This document shows positions 22,085 through 36,500 of a DNA stretch of 64,000 nt, piece by piece (the stretch's first letter is position 1; each line of letters begins with the position of its first letter). This DNA comes from Pomphorhynchus laevis (lineage: Eukaryota > Acanthocephala > Palaeacanthocephala > Echinorhynchida > Pomphorhynchidae). The translations under genes were made by a program, and so were the position numbers. Under the pieces are notes generated by a model. That model searched no databases and was not told where the DNA came from. It saw only the letters and a program-made list of their open reading frames with translations. The stretch lies in the NCBI GenBank assembly GCA_012934845.2, contig WNNJ02000912.1:107412-171411 (forward strand), in the 5' to 3' direction.

Positions 22085-24900
22085 AAATCAAACAGAACAG
22101 CGCAAAATATAAACTTATCAAAATATTATTAAACGTAACTCTTAAACTGAAAATTTTTATGGATGGATAATCAAATTTATCATTAATTTTCTTGACGTTA
22201 AAAAAGTCTTTGTTATTAAAACTCTTACAATTTCTGATGATGATTCCAAACTGGAATCGAAAATTCAATAAATTTTCTGACTCATGCGGGGCGTCTTGCT
22301 ATTTCAATTTTGATCATTTAACATTGACCCCGAGCACCTTCCGTTTCCAAGATAATCAAATTTCATTAGAGAAAATACGTCTTTAGCATGTATTTGACCC
22401 CGATTCTATGTTGGATCGAGTAATAGAGGCCGAAACCTGATAGCATGTCAGTTATTTATTAGTCATAAAAATTGACTTTATTTTAAATTTCAATTTTAAA
22501 ATTTAACTTGATATAAATTATATAAAATCTTATATAACAATTATTTATAATAACTTATTTTCTATTATTTAATAATTTGAATTTTAATTAGCATTATTTT
22601 AATTTATAAATTATATTATTTATAAATAATATAAAATACGTCGACTCAGTTAGCTGATCTGATTTTTCATATTGAAATAAAAATAATCAATGACGAAAAA
22701 GTTAAATGGCAGTAATCAATTAATAAAAATTGCAACTAATGATTTAATTGGATAATTAAATTTAATTTAATCAGCTAGCTCAAATTATCGCATTTTAAAT
22801 TATTCATCTGTAATTATTTGCATTTTGCACTTACTTAATGCATGCATAATACAATCGGTACTATTCTTCATAGATATTTACAAGGTACGCAGCTCAGACC
22901 CGGTACGGCTTAGATCTAGTACTCTTAAGACCCAGCGTACTATTTCTTAAACTTAAAGTCAATGAACAAAATTGTAGAATTTTGTTCTAAATTATAATTA
23001 TTTTATTAATTATTTTAATGATTATTAAAATAAATAATATTATGTTTTATTATATATATTACAATATTTTATAATTATTTTATAATTATTATTAACTTTG
23101 TTCTTAATTATAATTATTTATTACCTTATTTAATTTATATATCGTATAAAATACGTAGACTCAGTTAGCTGATCTGATTTTTCATATTGAAATAAAAATA
23201 GTCAATGACGAAAAAGTTAAATGGCAGTAATCAATTAAAATATTATTAAACGTAACTCTTAAACTGAAATTTTTTATCGGTAGATAATCAAATTTATCAT
23301 AACTTTTTATGATAATCAAATTTCATTAGAGGAAATAAGTCATTAGCATTTATTTGGCCCCGATTCTATGGGGCCAAATAGGATAGGGACCGAAACCTGA
23401 TAGCATATCAGTTCCTCCTGATAACCTCTAATCCTTATTATAATACATCGTCGTTATTTATTAGTCAATTCATTAAAATTGACATATATTTTGAATTTCA
23501 ATTTGAAATTTTAACTTGATATAAGTTTTACAAAATCTTATCTAACAATTATTAATCATTTATAATTATCTAATTATGCATTTTATTATTTTATTTTTAT
23601 TTAGCATTATTTTTAATTCATAAATAATATAAATTACAATTATTAATTATTATTTAATTTTTAATTATTATATTTTTATTTATCATTATGTTTAATTTAT
23701 AAATAATTTTATATACGTAGACTCAGTTACCTGTTCTGATTTATATTGGAATTAGTTGAGTTAATAATTAAAATTAATATTATAATTAAATATTATTTAT
23801 ATTAATCTATTAATATAGAGTAATATAAACTAAATCTAAACTAACAGTAATTGTAACCTTTTTGTAATGGTTAAGTCAAGCAAAACAAATAAGTAAGAAT
23901 AACGAAAAAACAATTGATACAACATACATTTAAAATATAAATATTTATGGACAAAATAATATTACACAGTAATTAAACTGTTCATATAATAAAATTTCTA
24001 TTATATTATAACGATTATTGTTGTCTATTAATATAGAGTAATATAAACTAAATCTAAACTAACATTAATTATAATTTATATTAATAAATTATAAAAATAT
24101 AAATTATATAACTTTTTTATACTTATTTATTATTTATAATTATAATATAATATAACTATAATATAATTAATTTTGTTCTTAATTATAATTATTTATTTTT
24201 TATCTTTATTTATATTTATTTATAGTATAAAATACGTATACTCAGTTATCTGATTTGTTCTACTGACAAGTTATTATTGATATGTGGATTTTGTTTTCCC
24301 GGTAATATAACCTCTGTCAGAAATACTGAAACTATGAATTATTGATATAGTATCATAATTTTTCTACTGATTTTCATTCAACTTTGATGAATTTTATTTT
24401 TATTTCTTAAAATGGATAAATAAAAATCTACAAAATATTATTAAAATATTAAATTTACAATATATAAATCAACAGAATATTATTAAAATTAATAAATTTT
24501 TAACTATTTAGCGGAAACATTTATATATAATAAATAATATACTTTGAATTAGAATAAAATACACTAGATAATCAAATTTAATCAGAAGTAAAGCATCATT
24601 AGCATGTATTAATCCCCGCTGTTATGCTGAATCGAAGAATAAGGACTGAATCTGATAACATATCAGTTCTTCCTGATGACCTCTAATCCTTATTCTTATA
24701 CATTGTTTGTTATTTATTAGTCAATTCATAAAAATGGCTGTTATTTTAAATTTCAATTTAAACTTGTTATAAATTATATCAAATCTTTTAACAATTATTA
24801 ATTATTCATAATTATTTAATTGTTTCTTATTTAACATTTAAATGCTATTTAGCATTATTTTTAATTTATAAATAATATAAAATAGACTCAGTTAGCTAAT
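22085..24900 (+). mobile_element. Serial tail-only copies of Penelope-like family A
   Basis: Four non-coding tails lie in the same orientation at about 22100-22680, 23240-23735, 24170-24260 and 24430-24900. Each goes from 'aatcaaatttcattagag' through 'gccccgattctatg', 'ccgaaacctgatagcat' and 'cctctaatcctta' to the terminal 'acgtagactcagttagctga'. No RT-coding region is attached. Between them only AT-rich sequence is seen. The repeated retention of just the tail suggests 5'-truncated or terminal-repeat-derived copies. Confidence 0.65.
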
Positions 24901-27430
24901 CTGATTAGTAACACATTTAAATCGTTTTAAACAAATTGACATTAAAAATTCAAATTATGTTTTGAATTAGTAGTTTAATTTTAGTAGCTTAGGCTTATCA
25001 AGCAATTATATTTCATTATATACTTAGTCGTTCAATGTCGTGTGGGTGTTCAAAGCCAATATTTCAGACTTTAGCTATTCTAAAAATGAACTTATATTTT
25101 GTACTTAACTTTATAAACTTAATTAACGGATTGAGTTATTTAGTTTCTAATACAAAAGGGCATATGCGAAAATGATTTTCAAATGTTGCTAGCAAAAAGG
25201 TAATAAAAAATTAAAAAATTAACGAATAAATGAGGATTTATTTAAATAACGATTTCAAAGATCTATAATTATCAAATACTATGTAATTTGCTTCAAGCTT
25301 AATTAGGTTGCATTCAAACAAGTAATAAATCACAACGAATGTATTAAGAGTTGAACATCAAGCGACCAACTTTTAGTATCCAAGTTTCAATTACAGTACA
25401 ACAAATATTTAAAAGCAAATTGTTAATCAATTTGCTTTTATGTTTATCAAATAAAAATGTAAATTAATGTTCTCTATCGTTCACTAGAATGATTTGATAA
25501 ATTTGTGTAGAGTAAATTTATAACGATTTAAAAGATCTCTTTTAAATCGAATAAATGAGGATTTATTTTAATAATGATTTCAAAGATCTATAATTATCAA
25601 ATACTCTGGTTGCATTCCAACAAGTAATAAATCACAACGTTGGTGATTTTAATGTTAATTTAAACAAATTGACATTAAATTTATTTTGTATAATATAAAA
25701 ATAATTCAAATAATTTAAAATATTCTATTTTAAATAAAATAAAATTGTTATCTGATTTATAATGACAAGCATTGTGGAATTTAATTTCCCTAAAAGATGG
25801 TCTTCCTTACAAGACCATCTCTATGCAAAAATAGAGAATAATATCAGATCATATTTTCAAATAATTCAAAATAAGATGTTTTCAGCGATGTTGCCATCAC
25901 ATTGTGTATTAGTTATTGCGTCAAAAGTAAAGTGTCTACGAATTTTTCATTCGTCTCCTGTGTAAAAATGCAATTATTGAGGCATCACCTACTTTTTATT
26001 TGACACCACACGAGATAACAACATTGTAATGCCATGCAAGAATCTATCGATTTGTTAATGTTGTTTGTGAAATACACATTATGCAGACACAGATCTTTCT
26101 CAATAATCAGTATATAGAGAAAATTTGGTATTTTTATTTCTAGCTAATATCTAGTTTTATTTTCATAAGCAGATAAAATGCCCTACAAAGATTGTTATCA
26201 AATATATATAATGAATCAAATACAAATACCGCCAGTATTCTGATACTTTTTAAGAAAGTACTTTTCTTATCATAGTAATGACGTTCGGGAAAAATAAGGT
26301 AATAATTTTGTGTCTACCGGATTTATGTTTTATTTCGATTCTGTTTAAAGAAATCTCAAACTAAAAAATACTTTAATTTTTAAGATAATCCATTTAGAGT
26401 TGAATTTATTGTTTGTATTAATTAATTCAAAGTTTCAGTAAGCAGTCAAGAGTTGGATTTTGCAGTGACCTACGCAATGAATTGTAGATTATCGTCTAAA
26501 AAGCTTTTGCAATGATTTGATTGGTTAAAATAAAAATTATTAATCAGTTAATTGATTAATCCAGATCCAACAGCCTTAAATACTTAAATTTAGATTATAT
26601 AAAATTAGTTAGTTATCTGATTTGAATTTTTAATCAGTAAACTGATTGATAAATTAACTTTTTCCAATCCTTAGCTGATATAAGCTATTAAACTTTAAAT
26701 GCTATTTTATTTTAAATTTTAATCCCACAATGTCAGAAGTTAATCTGAGAAATATTTATTCAGCAATAAAAGCTTCCACTTTAAGTTTATATTGAGACAA
26801 AAACTTGCAGTGGGCCGTGATTACTCTTGTAATGCAAATCATGTGTCGATGCAATACATTTTCGCTCTTTTCATCAAAAGTTTATGATATTTATGCTACA
26901 TTATTGAAATTATTAGTGTCTCCTATGCGTATTTTTCATATATTCTTATATCTTATTATATTTCCCAGCTAAAATGCGGATATATAATTAGTGTTTGGTT
27001 GGTTGTTACGAAACAAAAGACAAAATGTAGCTGACTGTATGGCACCTTTCCTGCATGAAATACATTGTCTTTAGCGGGAATATTGAAGATACACACGAAT
27101 GTGAACGACTAGCGAGGAAATTGATCAGTTTTTTATTTTCAGAACAACCCAATGGAGGAAATGATAATTATTTATTTCGATGGAATGGCTAAAGTTTTGA
27201 ATTACCAACATAATCAATTATAACATAACATTAAGTTATTGCTTCTTTATATATTTCGCAGTTAGTGATACTCACACTTTTATCTATCTTTAATGGCTCA
27301 ATGTGTTTAGATATTTTATGCAGTGGTGGTCCTTCTCCTGTTAACATTCGAAGCATCAGGCATACATTTATTATTGTTTATTATTAACTTGACGTTAGTT
27401 AACCTTGTTTAGCCCAGCCGAACCTTTTAG
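24901..27430. other. AT-rich region upstream of PLOD exon 1, no firm gene
   Basis: A 67-codon ORF (25762-25965, MTSIVEFNFPKRWS) has no family match and contains a short hairpin (agatggtcttcc...aagaccatct). A direct repeat of about 60 bp (atgaggatttattt and following) occurs at 25231 and 25555. A hydrophobic frame after an acceptor at 27260 (LVILTLLSIFNGSMC) would suit a signal-peptide exon for PLOD, but the donor and phase do not work cleanly, so I leave it uncalled. Confidence 0.4.
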
Positions 27431-27510
27431 TTGCTACAGTGGCAACAAATGCAACAGATGGATTAAATCGCCTAGTACATTCATTGCAGCACTTTGGGTA
27501 CACATATGAG
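27431..27510 (+). CDS. PLOD: PLOD exon 1 (first recognised)
   Basis: Acceptor accttttag, donor gtttgt. It encodes [19 protein letters not shown] then HFGYTYE, matching the vertebrate '[23 protein letters not shown]' start of the GT domain. It starts with two bases of a split codon and ends in phase 0. Confidence 0.88.
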
Positions 27511-30500
27511 GTTTGTGATTTTATTAGCATTAAATATTTACAAATGATGTTAACTTATATGGTCAACATACGCTCCTACCAAATGTAATATTGACCGAAG
27601 GTAACAATGGGAACTTAATAATGTTATATGAAGTAATGTAAGTCAATATAATATTAACTAGTAGGAGGACATGTAATTTATTTGTTTTGCCGGTCTATAA
27701 TGAGACCGGCAAAATATTGTATTATAATATAATAATATATAATATTAATATTATATAATATGGTAGCTGTTAAAACAATACTAACATATATGTTTAAGGC
27801 ATATCAATATTGTATAATAGTATACATAAGACGTTCTTATGACTTCTTGCACGTTTATAATATGTGGGTTATAAAATCGACATGGCGGTGCTAATTCTTT
27901 TAGTTGTGCCAACCAATTCGAATTAGAATCGTCAGAAACCATCACACTTTGGCTGAACCAGAAACACGATCTCCAGCGATATGTGTAATTCGTTAATAGT
28001 TTGAGGCTAACATATCGATAATCTCTAGATTATTAAGATCTGCTAGGTTTTGACCAACCATAAGATGAACTAAAAGCTCGTATGCATTAGGGTCAATCCA
28101 TGCCAATAATACTCGCTTTTGCTACTCGCCATTTATTGTGTGCACATTAAAATAATGGGGAAGTTGCTCTACGTAATGGTTTCACTCTTCTTTTGAATGG
28201 TCATATGGTGTAAACGCCGCATTTACTGAATTTACTTCCGTCGATGCATCCATATGCTCGGCAGCCAATAATTTCAATCTGCTGCTATGAAATTTTCAAC
28301 CGTGCACCCTCGTCGTCAGTTATCATACTCCCTTTAGTAAATTGACACTATTACCACAACAAAAACGGCTATTATATACAAAAATACTAACACGGTCGCC
28401 GCTATTCACTCAACCGTTATTATTGCATTGAATGCTTGTCGGATATTATCACAATAATATTGTAATATTGTAAAATGATATTGTAATATGCTATTGTAAT
28501 ATAATATTGTAATATTTTAATATAATATTCTAATATTCAAAAATAATATTGTAAAATATATCAATAAATGCCAAAATATGACAATATTGCTCTCTTCCTA
28601 ATCATATACGCAACTATTTTTATATGAATTGATTGATTTAAATGTAACTTATATTTAGCCATATATAATGCTAAAGAATGTAACTCATATAGCTTATAAT
28701 ACTATGTAACTTATAATGGTCATTCATAATGTTAACGCTTAATATGGATAACTTTAATTTAAAATTATAGAAAAACATTGCAGGATTGATTATAGTTTTG
28801 TATATATTTAGATAATAATTGCTTAGAAAATTAGATAAGACGTTGTCACTGTTTTGGCAAAAATACTTCAAATGTTACTACTGTTTTATGAATTTTTAAT
28901 TTATATATAAAGGAAATAAATGTCTTAAAATTTTAAGTTACCAAAACAAAATCGAAAAAAGCCAAAAGTATGAAAATTTTAAAATCTTGTAAATTTTCAT
29001 TTTTTAAACGTAAAAATATTATTTAATAATATAAACTAAATATTTTAATTTTAAGATATATAAGTTTTCAATTTTTCAAAAATGTGTGTTCTGTTGATCT
29101 TTTTAAAATTATAAATTTAATAAAAGTATCAAAATCAGTTATTTAAAAAATTTATAATTTTTTAATTTTATATACTTCAATCTTTTAACATCGAGTTTAA
29201 TCAATACTAAATTTTTCTTAAAAGGTTTAGCAATCAACCACGAAATAAACTATAAACAAAACAAGAAATCTTTTATTTTAATTTGTACATGTACGTTGCT
29301 TATAAAATTTCTGAGGGTTTCATATAATTGATCACTGGGTTAGATCACTTAATGGTGTAACACATGGTCTAACATAAATGGTTATGGTTATGTTATATAA
29401 TAAAGGCTCAAACACAAATTGAAGCAAAAATACACGTGTTTATAATTTTCAAGATCTTATTACGAATATATGATCATGTATTTGGAAATGAATTGTACAG
29501 TTCGACTCGCAGCATTAAGAATTCGTTTTATCAAATATGTTGATGAAAATCTGTCGATAAAAATTTGTTTTGTTTACTGAAATATAAAAATAAATTTGTG
29601 TTCTGTTGATCTTTTTAAAATTTTAAATATTATAAAGGTATCAAAATCAGCTATTTTAAATGCATTAGAATTGCATATAAAGATGATTAACAACAAGTAT
29701 ACAAACAGAGAAGTTATTTTGTGAAATTGATCTAACTCGTAGAATTACTAAAACTAGTAAATAAACATGTACTAAAAAGTGTGAATCATTAAATAAATAA
29801 GCTATTTTTGAAAAATAAAATTGATAAAGTGGGTTAATTATTAATCATAACAATATTGTTATAACAATATTGTTGTATTGTTATTAATTATTAACAATAC
29901 AACATATAAAAATATCTAAATATGTGCTAAGATATATAATTTTATAAACCAATATATTCACAATGCTTTTAGGTCTTGGGAATGGGTGATAAATGGATAG
30001 GTGGAGATGTCCAAAGAACAATAGGCGGAGGACAAAAAATTAATATTTTGAGGAAATTCTTAGAAACGTCAAATTTAAAAAATGATGACATTCTTTTGTA
30101 TATTGACGGGTATGGTCATTTTTGTAGTCTGCACATTCAAATTCACAAGTTAATTAAAACTCTAAATATAGTTTAACAGCAAGTTATTATAATATTACGC
30201 TGTTATGTTATTACTTTATTATTATTTTTATCATAATTTCAAGTTATTTTTTAAGACTACACAAGTTGGTGTTTTGCAATCTTGTTATTTAATCTTTACA
30301 AGTTAATATTATTGACATTAATTGTTATAATTAATTGACAGTTACCATTTGTATTGGTTTATACAAATGAGAGAGACTACTCTTCAGTAGTTGATGCGTA
30401 TCACCAGTTGTTTTATAGATTTATTGATTATGAAAATTTATAATTGAAATTGATTATTATATTTATTGATTATTATAAATTGATTATTATAAGTAAAATC

Positions 30501-33500
30501 ACATAACATGTAATTTTATCAACAATTTTTTCATTTTGAATTGTTGCATTTTTTAATAGATCTAGAAGCACATTTAAAACGGAGTAATTTTAAATTAAAA
30601 TATGAATGTAGCCATAGAGATATTTCCGACAATAAAGGGAAATAACATACCCGGAATTTATAGCGCAGACTATATCCAGTGAATATATTAGCAAAATGTA
30701 ATTAATTTCAATCGATCCAAAATTTGATCTTAAATAAGAAATTTATTATTTTGCATTTCATGTCAAAATCGACAATTTTGACATTATTTAAAGGTTTTTA
30801 TTAATATTTGTATTTATAAAACATTTCAGATCCAAATAAAAAATTAAATATTTGTGTATATAACCTTAACAAATTAGATCTACTTTTTCTAGATTTCAAT
30901 CTACAAGACAATTAATTACCAAAATATCACTTTTCCGATATCAATTGTAGTTAGCAATAGAATATTTTTGAATAAATAGTTTTTATGTGAAGATTTTAAT
31001 GTCTTTAGAATGTCTTTTTATAATCAAGTTAAAAAGTGAGGATTGTCTTTATTAAGATAAAAATGATTATTATAAACTTCATTTTTAATGTTCTTTCCTT
31101 TGCTACAAATTTTGGGTATTTTGCAGAAATGGCAAACTTGATGCTTTTGTTTATAATAAACTGTTTCAATATTATTTGTCCAGTGCATCAAAACATTGAA
31201 TTGCAATTGAAGCAATCATAATAACATTTAATAAAGAGTGAATCCGCTCCATCATCGGGTATCCTTAATCTTTCGACAACGCGACCTTGTGGCTTTGACG
31301 CGAGCTTACATATACGCTAATAGAGAGTGGACAATAATAACATTGATATAATTGCTATTTGATCAACGGATTTTACGTGGGAATTTACAATAAACCTTAG
31401 TATTTCACTGTCATTCTTTATGTTGACTTGTGAATCATTTTCATAATAAAATGGATGAATCAACTTTGTATCAGAATTGGAAATTGCATGCTTATATGCT
31501 TGATAGAGAGATGCAAATGGTTTATTTAAATAAAACGTTTTGGTTAAACACTTTGACCCTTTTTCAAGTTAGTACAAATTTGAAAAGGCTCTCAGTGTTT
31601 GAACGAAAAGTTGTACAAACGTTTTATAAGAGTATACCATTTGTATCTTTCTTGTGTAGATAATAAACAAGGTCTATCAAACATAAACTAGCAAGCGAAA
31701 AGTATCGTGATTCTTGTTATGATTATTGAAACAATAAAAATGTGAATTTGCGAATACAGAAAACATGCAATTCTCAATTTTAATACAAAGACGATCTTGT
31801 CATTTTATTATGAAACAGACTCACCAATAAACATTAAGAACGATATCAATATACTAAGGTATATTGTAAATTTTCACGTAAAATAACATAACAAAGCATA
31901 ATATTTACTTAAATAAACCAATTAATAATAGTTCGGGTAAGACCTTATCACCTATTTGTATCAAAAATGCTACCAAGCAGAGCACATCAAGGCAGTTTTA
32001 GATTTGCTAACTTTCATACCGGTCACTTAACATTCCGCAGTAAATCGATCCAGCAAGCATTGCAGTTCATCAGCATAGAAGGCCAACAAAACAACATCGT
32101 CTGCGAAGAGCAAATATGATATCCTAATAAGGCCAAATTGAAGATCTAACACTGACAAAGCGGCCCGTCCCGAAATTTTATCAATGTAAAAAAGGACAAA
32201 AGTGGAGACAGTGGATAGCCCTAACGTAGCCCAACACCTAGAAAATCCAACTTAGACTTCATGTATAAATTACGAGCACAATTCGTACTTAGTTCGTACA
32301 GAGAGGCCACAACTACACGAATAGTGCGGAACTTTGTAAGCAACAAGTACCTCCCACAGCCAATCTCCTGGTACCTAGTTGAACGTCTTCTCCACGTCCA
32401 CAAAACACATGTGGATTGGTTAGGTGCTTTCGAGAATAGTTGAAAGAGGGAAGAGCTGATTCGTAGTTCCTCGACCAGAACGAAAGCCACATTGCTCCTC
32501 CGGCAACTGCCCCTCGACTATCGGTCGTATCCTTAGCTCAAGGATCCTGGCAAATGGCTTTCCGGGTAGACTAAGAGTAGTAATGCCCTTATAATTTAAG
32601 CATCTCTTCAATTCACGTTCTTATAGATAGGAATCCCTACCCCCTTAGTTTGCCTATCACTAGAAACCTTTACTGACTCCAGTGTTACGTTAAAGAGTTG
32701 TGCTATCCACTTCATACCTTCAACGTCAATATCATTTAAAATCTCAGGTCGAATCTCATCAACCCCAACAGATTTATTATTACGAAGTTTTTGAACAACA
32801 GTAATGATCTCTATCAAGGTAATGAGATATTCCATTAGGTTCAAAGATTCTTTTTCCACAAGTGAACGCACGTCATCTGTATTACGGATATCTCTAAACT
32901 GCTCTTTCCAACGACTAAGTATGTCTTCAATATTGGTTAGCAAATGCCCATGATTGTCTAAAACAGTCTGGGCTGTTCTCCAGAATATCTTGATCGTTAT
33001 CTATAATATCTTAGAAGCTGCCCTATAATCAAGTTAGAAATGCTCAGCTAACTTCACCCAAGTTGGATTCTTTGACTCAGCAAGTAATATAGCTGCAGCT
33101 TCCTTGGCATACCGATACCTGTCTACAACCTCCAGCGACCTATCAGACAAAGTTGCCTTATAAGCCACTTTCTCCTATAAAACGGCAGCTCTTACTAGTT
33201 TTCATTAAGCAGTTCGAGGATTGCCTCCACGACAGGTACCTACAGTTTTCAAACCACATCTCTTCAAAATCGCTTTGTCAAGCAAAGTTTTGAACATTGA
33301 CCATTCTTGTTCGATATCATCCACCTCATCCGACCATTAGGCAAAGTATGCCAAGCTTATTGACCATTATAATGCATTACTGCTACACTAAAACATCAGA
33401 GTACTATTTATAGCAGGCCATCTTTCAGGTATATACTTCAGCTGACCAACTGGTGGCATATATAACTTACCATAATTTACTTATTTGATTCAAAAGAGGT

Positions 33501-36500
33501 AGTTACTTGTGACAACTATTCTATGAAGAATGCTAATGTTGTCGATTTGAAATATGTTTTAATTATTAATTCGTATAACTTTGAAAACGCTGGTGATTAT
33601 AGATCAGGTTGCATCAAAAATGTCGGGTTTAGAAACCAATTTGTTAAAGAAGAATTTGCCGTTATATTTGTTTGTTTATTCGTTGAAAAATGTTGTTTAA
33701 TTTTAAGTATACCGCTGTTATAATAAAAATTTATGTATTTAGTTACGACGTAATTGTAAATGGAAACTCAAGTCAATTAATTGAAAAATTCTTGAATAGC
33801 AAGATGCAACTGATTTTCAGCGCAGAACACTTTTGCTGGCCCGATCCACAGTTAAAGGTAATACAATGTTAAACATAATATACCGTATTCTATAAAATTA
33901 TTTGAAAAATAATTTAACAATTATTTAGTTTTATTTAATAATATTAATAGAAGCTAGAATACGATTTGGAAATATTATGTACCACGAAACAAATTTGATT
34001 TTGGTATAGACACCAGTCATGCAGAGCAAGAAACCGTATTTTCTTTATATATCTATTTACTTTGAAGTGTTAGCTATAAAGTGATAAAACATCTTAGCTA
34101 TATGAATTCTTAGCTATAGATCAGCAGACTAGGAATATGGTCAAAAACTTGATAGCATAGTGGTTCTTCCAGATGACTTCTAACCTTAATTCTGATGCTC
34201 TTATGTTATTTATCCACGAATTAAATTTTAAAAATGCTTCCTTATATAAATCTAAATTATAGAAAATGTAAAGATTAAAATATTTATTTTTAAAAATATA
34301 TCTGATACAAAAAACGCCGACTCAATAAACTGCTCTGATTTATTAAATGATTAAAAGTAACATATTCTTATTTCCTCATGCATATCCCTATTCGGCGTAG
34401 CATGCCATGATGATTCTCTTCCACCGCACTCGATCTGCTCACTTTTCGCTCGTCCTTTGACTTCTTCACAGTGACCAAGCGAGATCTCTGCTCGTCGCTT
34501 TCGGGGAACGATCCAGCTGAGTTTGTTTTTAGTTTTGACTAATCATCTTAAGAGTTTAGAGCGGTATTTTTAAAGATTGAATGCCCTTCTGGCAACAACA
34601 CTCCTCCTTTTTCAGCCGGGCTTGTGACTAGCCTTGGCAGAGTTGATTAAAAGTAATATAACTAGTCAAATTAGCTTATATATTTGAATATATGAAATCA
34701 CAAATTATCTTAAAAATAATACTTAAACAATTAAATCACTGAGTCTACATATTTAAAATAATTATAAAATTAAAATAAAATAAATAAATAAAAATAATAA
34801 ATCAATAAATCAAAATAAGATTATAAGATTATTTATAAGATTATTAACATTAAGATTATAAGATTATAAATTATAAGATTATAATTGTTAACAATTATAC
34901 GTAGACTCAGCTAACTGAGTCTACGTATTTAATATAATTATAACAATTAAATCATAAATACTTGCCTTTTTAAGTTAAATTAAAAGTAAATTAATTTTAT
35001 TCCAAGTTAAAATTTAAAATTGAAATTTAAAATAAAAATCAATTTTTATGAACAGACAATGTATTAGAATAAGAATTACAGATCATCAGGAGGAACTGCT
35101 GTAATATCAGGAGGAATTCATTATGAACTCATTATTAAAAAATAATAATTTTAATTTATTTATTTTCTTTATAAAATAAAATATAAATAAAATAATAATG
35201 CTAAATCAATAAATCAAAATTTAATAATAAGATAACAAATAATTATAAATAATTGTTATAAGATTATATATACAGTTAAATAAAAATTAAAATTTAAAAA
35301 AGAAGTCAATGTTTATGAATTATATTATTGAATTGAATAATAAATTGAATATTGAAATATAAATTGAATTATAAATTGAATTATCAATATATTTAAATAA
35401 TTAGATCAGATAACTGAGTCTACGTATTTTATACTATATATAAATCAAAAATAAAGATAAATAAGATTTTATACAATTTTTATTTATATGAAGTTAAAAT
35501 AAAAAATTGAAATTTAAAATAAAAGTCAATTTTTATGAATTGAATAAAAAATATCAGATGATTTTAAGAATAAGGATTAGCGGTTATCATAAGGAACTGC
35601 TATGCTATCAGATTTAGGCCCTATTCCTCTACTCATCATAGCAGCGGGGTCAAATAATTTTTTTTCTTAGAATTAAGATATTTCAATTTTAAAATATTTA
35701 AAAATATTTCAATTTTGGGCCTAACACGTGATAATTTTATACTTTATTTATAATGAAAATATAATATACATTTCAAATATATACGATGTTATTAATCGTT
35801 CAAAGTTTAAAGTTCTAGCATTTTTTTATTAAAATACTAGATGTTAGCATTTAATATCCTGTAATTTGGTCATACTACTTCACACTGCTTTAAATCAGTT
35901 TTGTTTTAATTATGTTTAGTAAATCAGTAATGAATTCGATATATTCAAAACTTTAATAATATAGCCTACAATTCGGTGAAATCAGCAGACGAAGCTAGTA
36001 TCAGCCATCGGGAATTGACTAAACGCGAAATGTAGTCTCTGAATCATAAGCTGATTAGTATCAGAATATTAATTATATGGATATTAAACGATAATTAACA
36101 TGATATTGTGGATTTTAAATTTTTATCAAAATCCGGACGGCATTAATATCGTCATAAACATATCGTTAAACATAGTAATAATTATTTATTTTAATAATCA
36201 GCAATTAAATATTCACATAATTATATTTAAATGAGAGACGATAGCTAAATCGATGATTAAACATTGCATACGTCATTGTATTGAATTTTGTAGCAAAACC
36301 ATATATCATTAATAATAGCTTATTTAACATTCATGCTTTCTTAAATCGTGTATATAAACGTTTTAAAGAATAAGAACTTGGGACTTTAGATGGGTCGAGC
36401 AATATGATAGGAAACCTGATAACACAGCAGTTTCTCCAGATGAACTCTAATATTAATTATGATACATCGTATATTATTTATTAGCCAATTCATAAAAATG

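Noticed and set aside
20700-24715. Hammerhead ribozyme in PLE family A tails (ctgatga and gaaa are both present)
   Set aside because: gaaa precedes ctgatga, and the stems needed for any of the three permutations do not form with correct spacing.
27261-27345. PLOD signal-peptide exon (LVILTLLSIFNGSMC)
   Set aside because: There is no in-frame ATG before it and no donor giving the phase required by exon 1.
31430-31663. [20 protein letters not shown] as a nested gene
   Set aside because: No family, no splice or polyadenylation context, and it lies in AT-rich intron DNA.
33523-33723. ORF just before PLOD exon 3 as an extended exon
   Set aside because: Different frame, not collinear with PLOD, and the exon 3 acceptor is clear.
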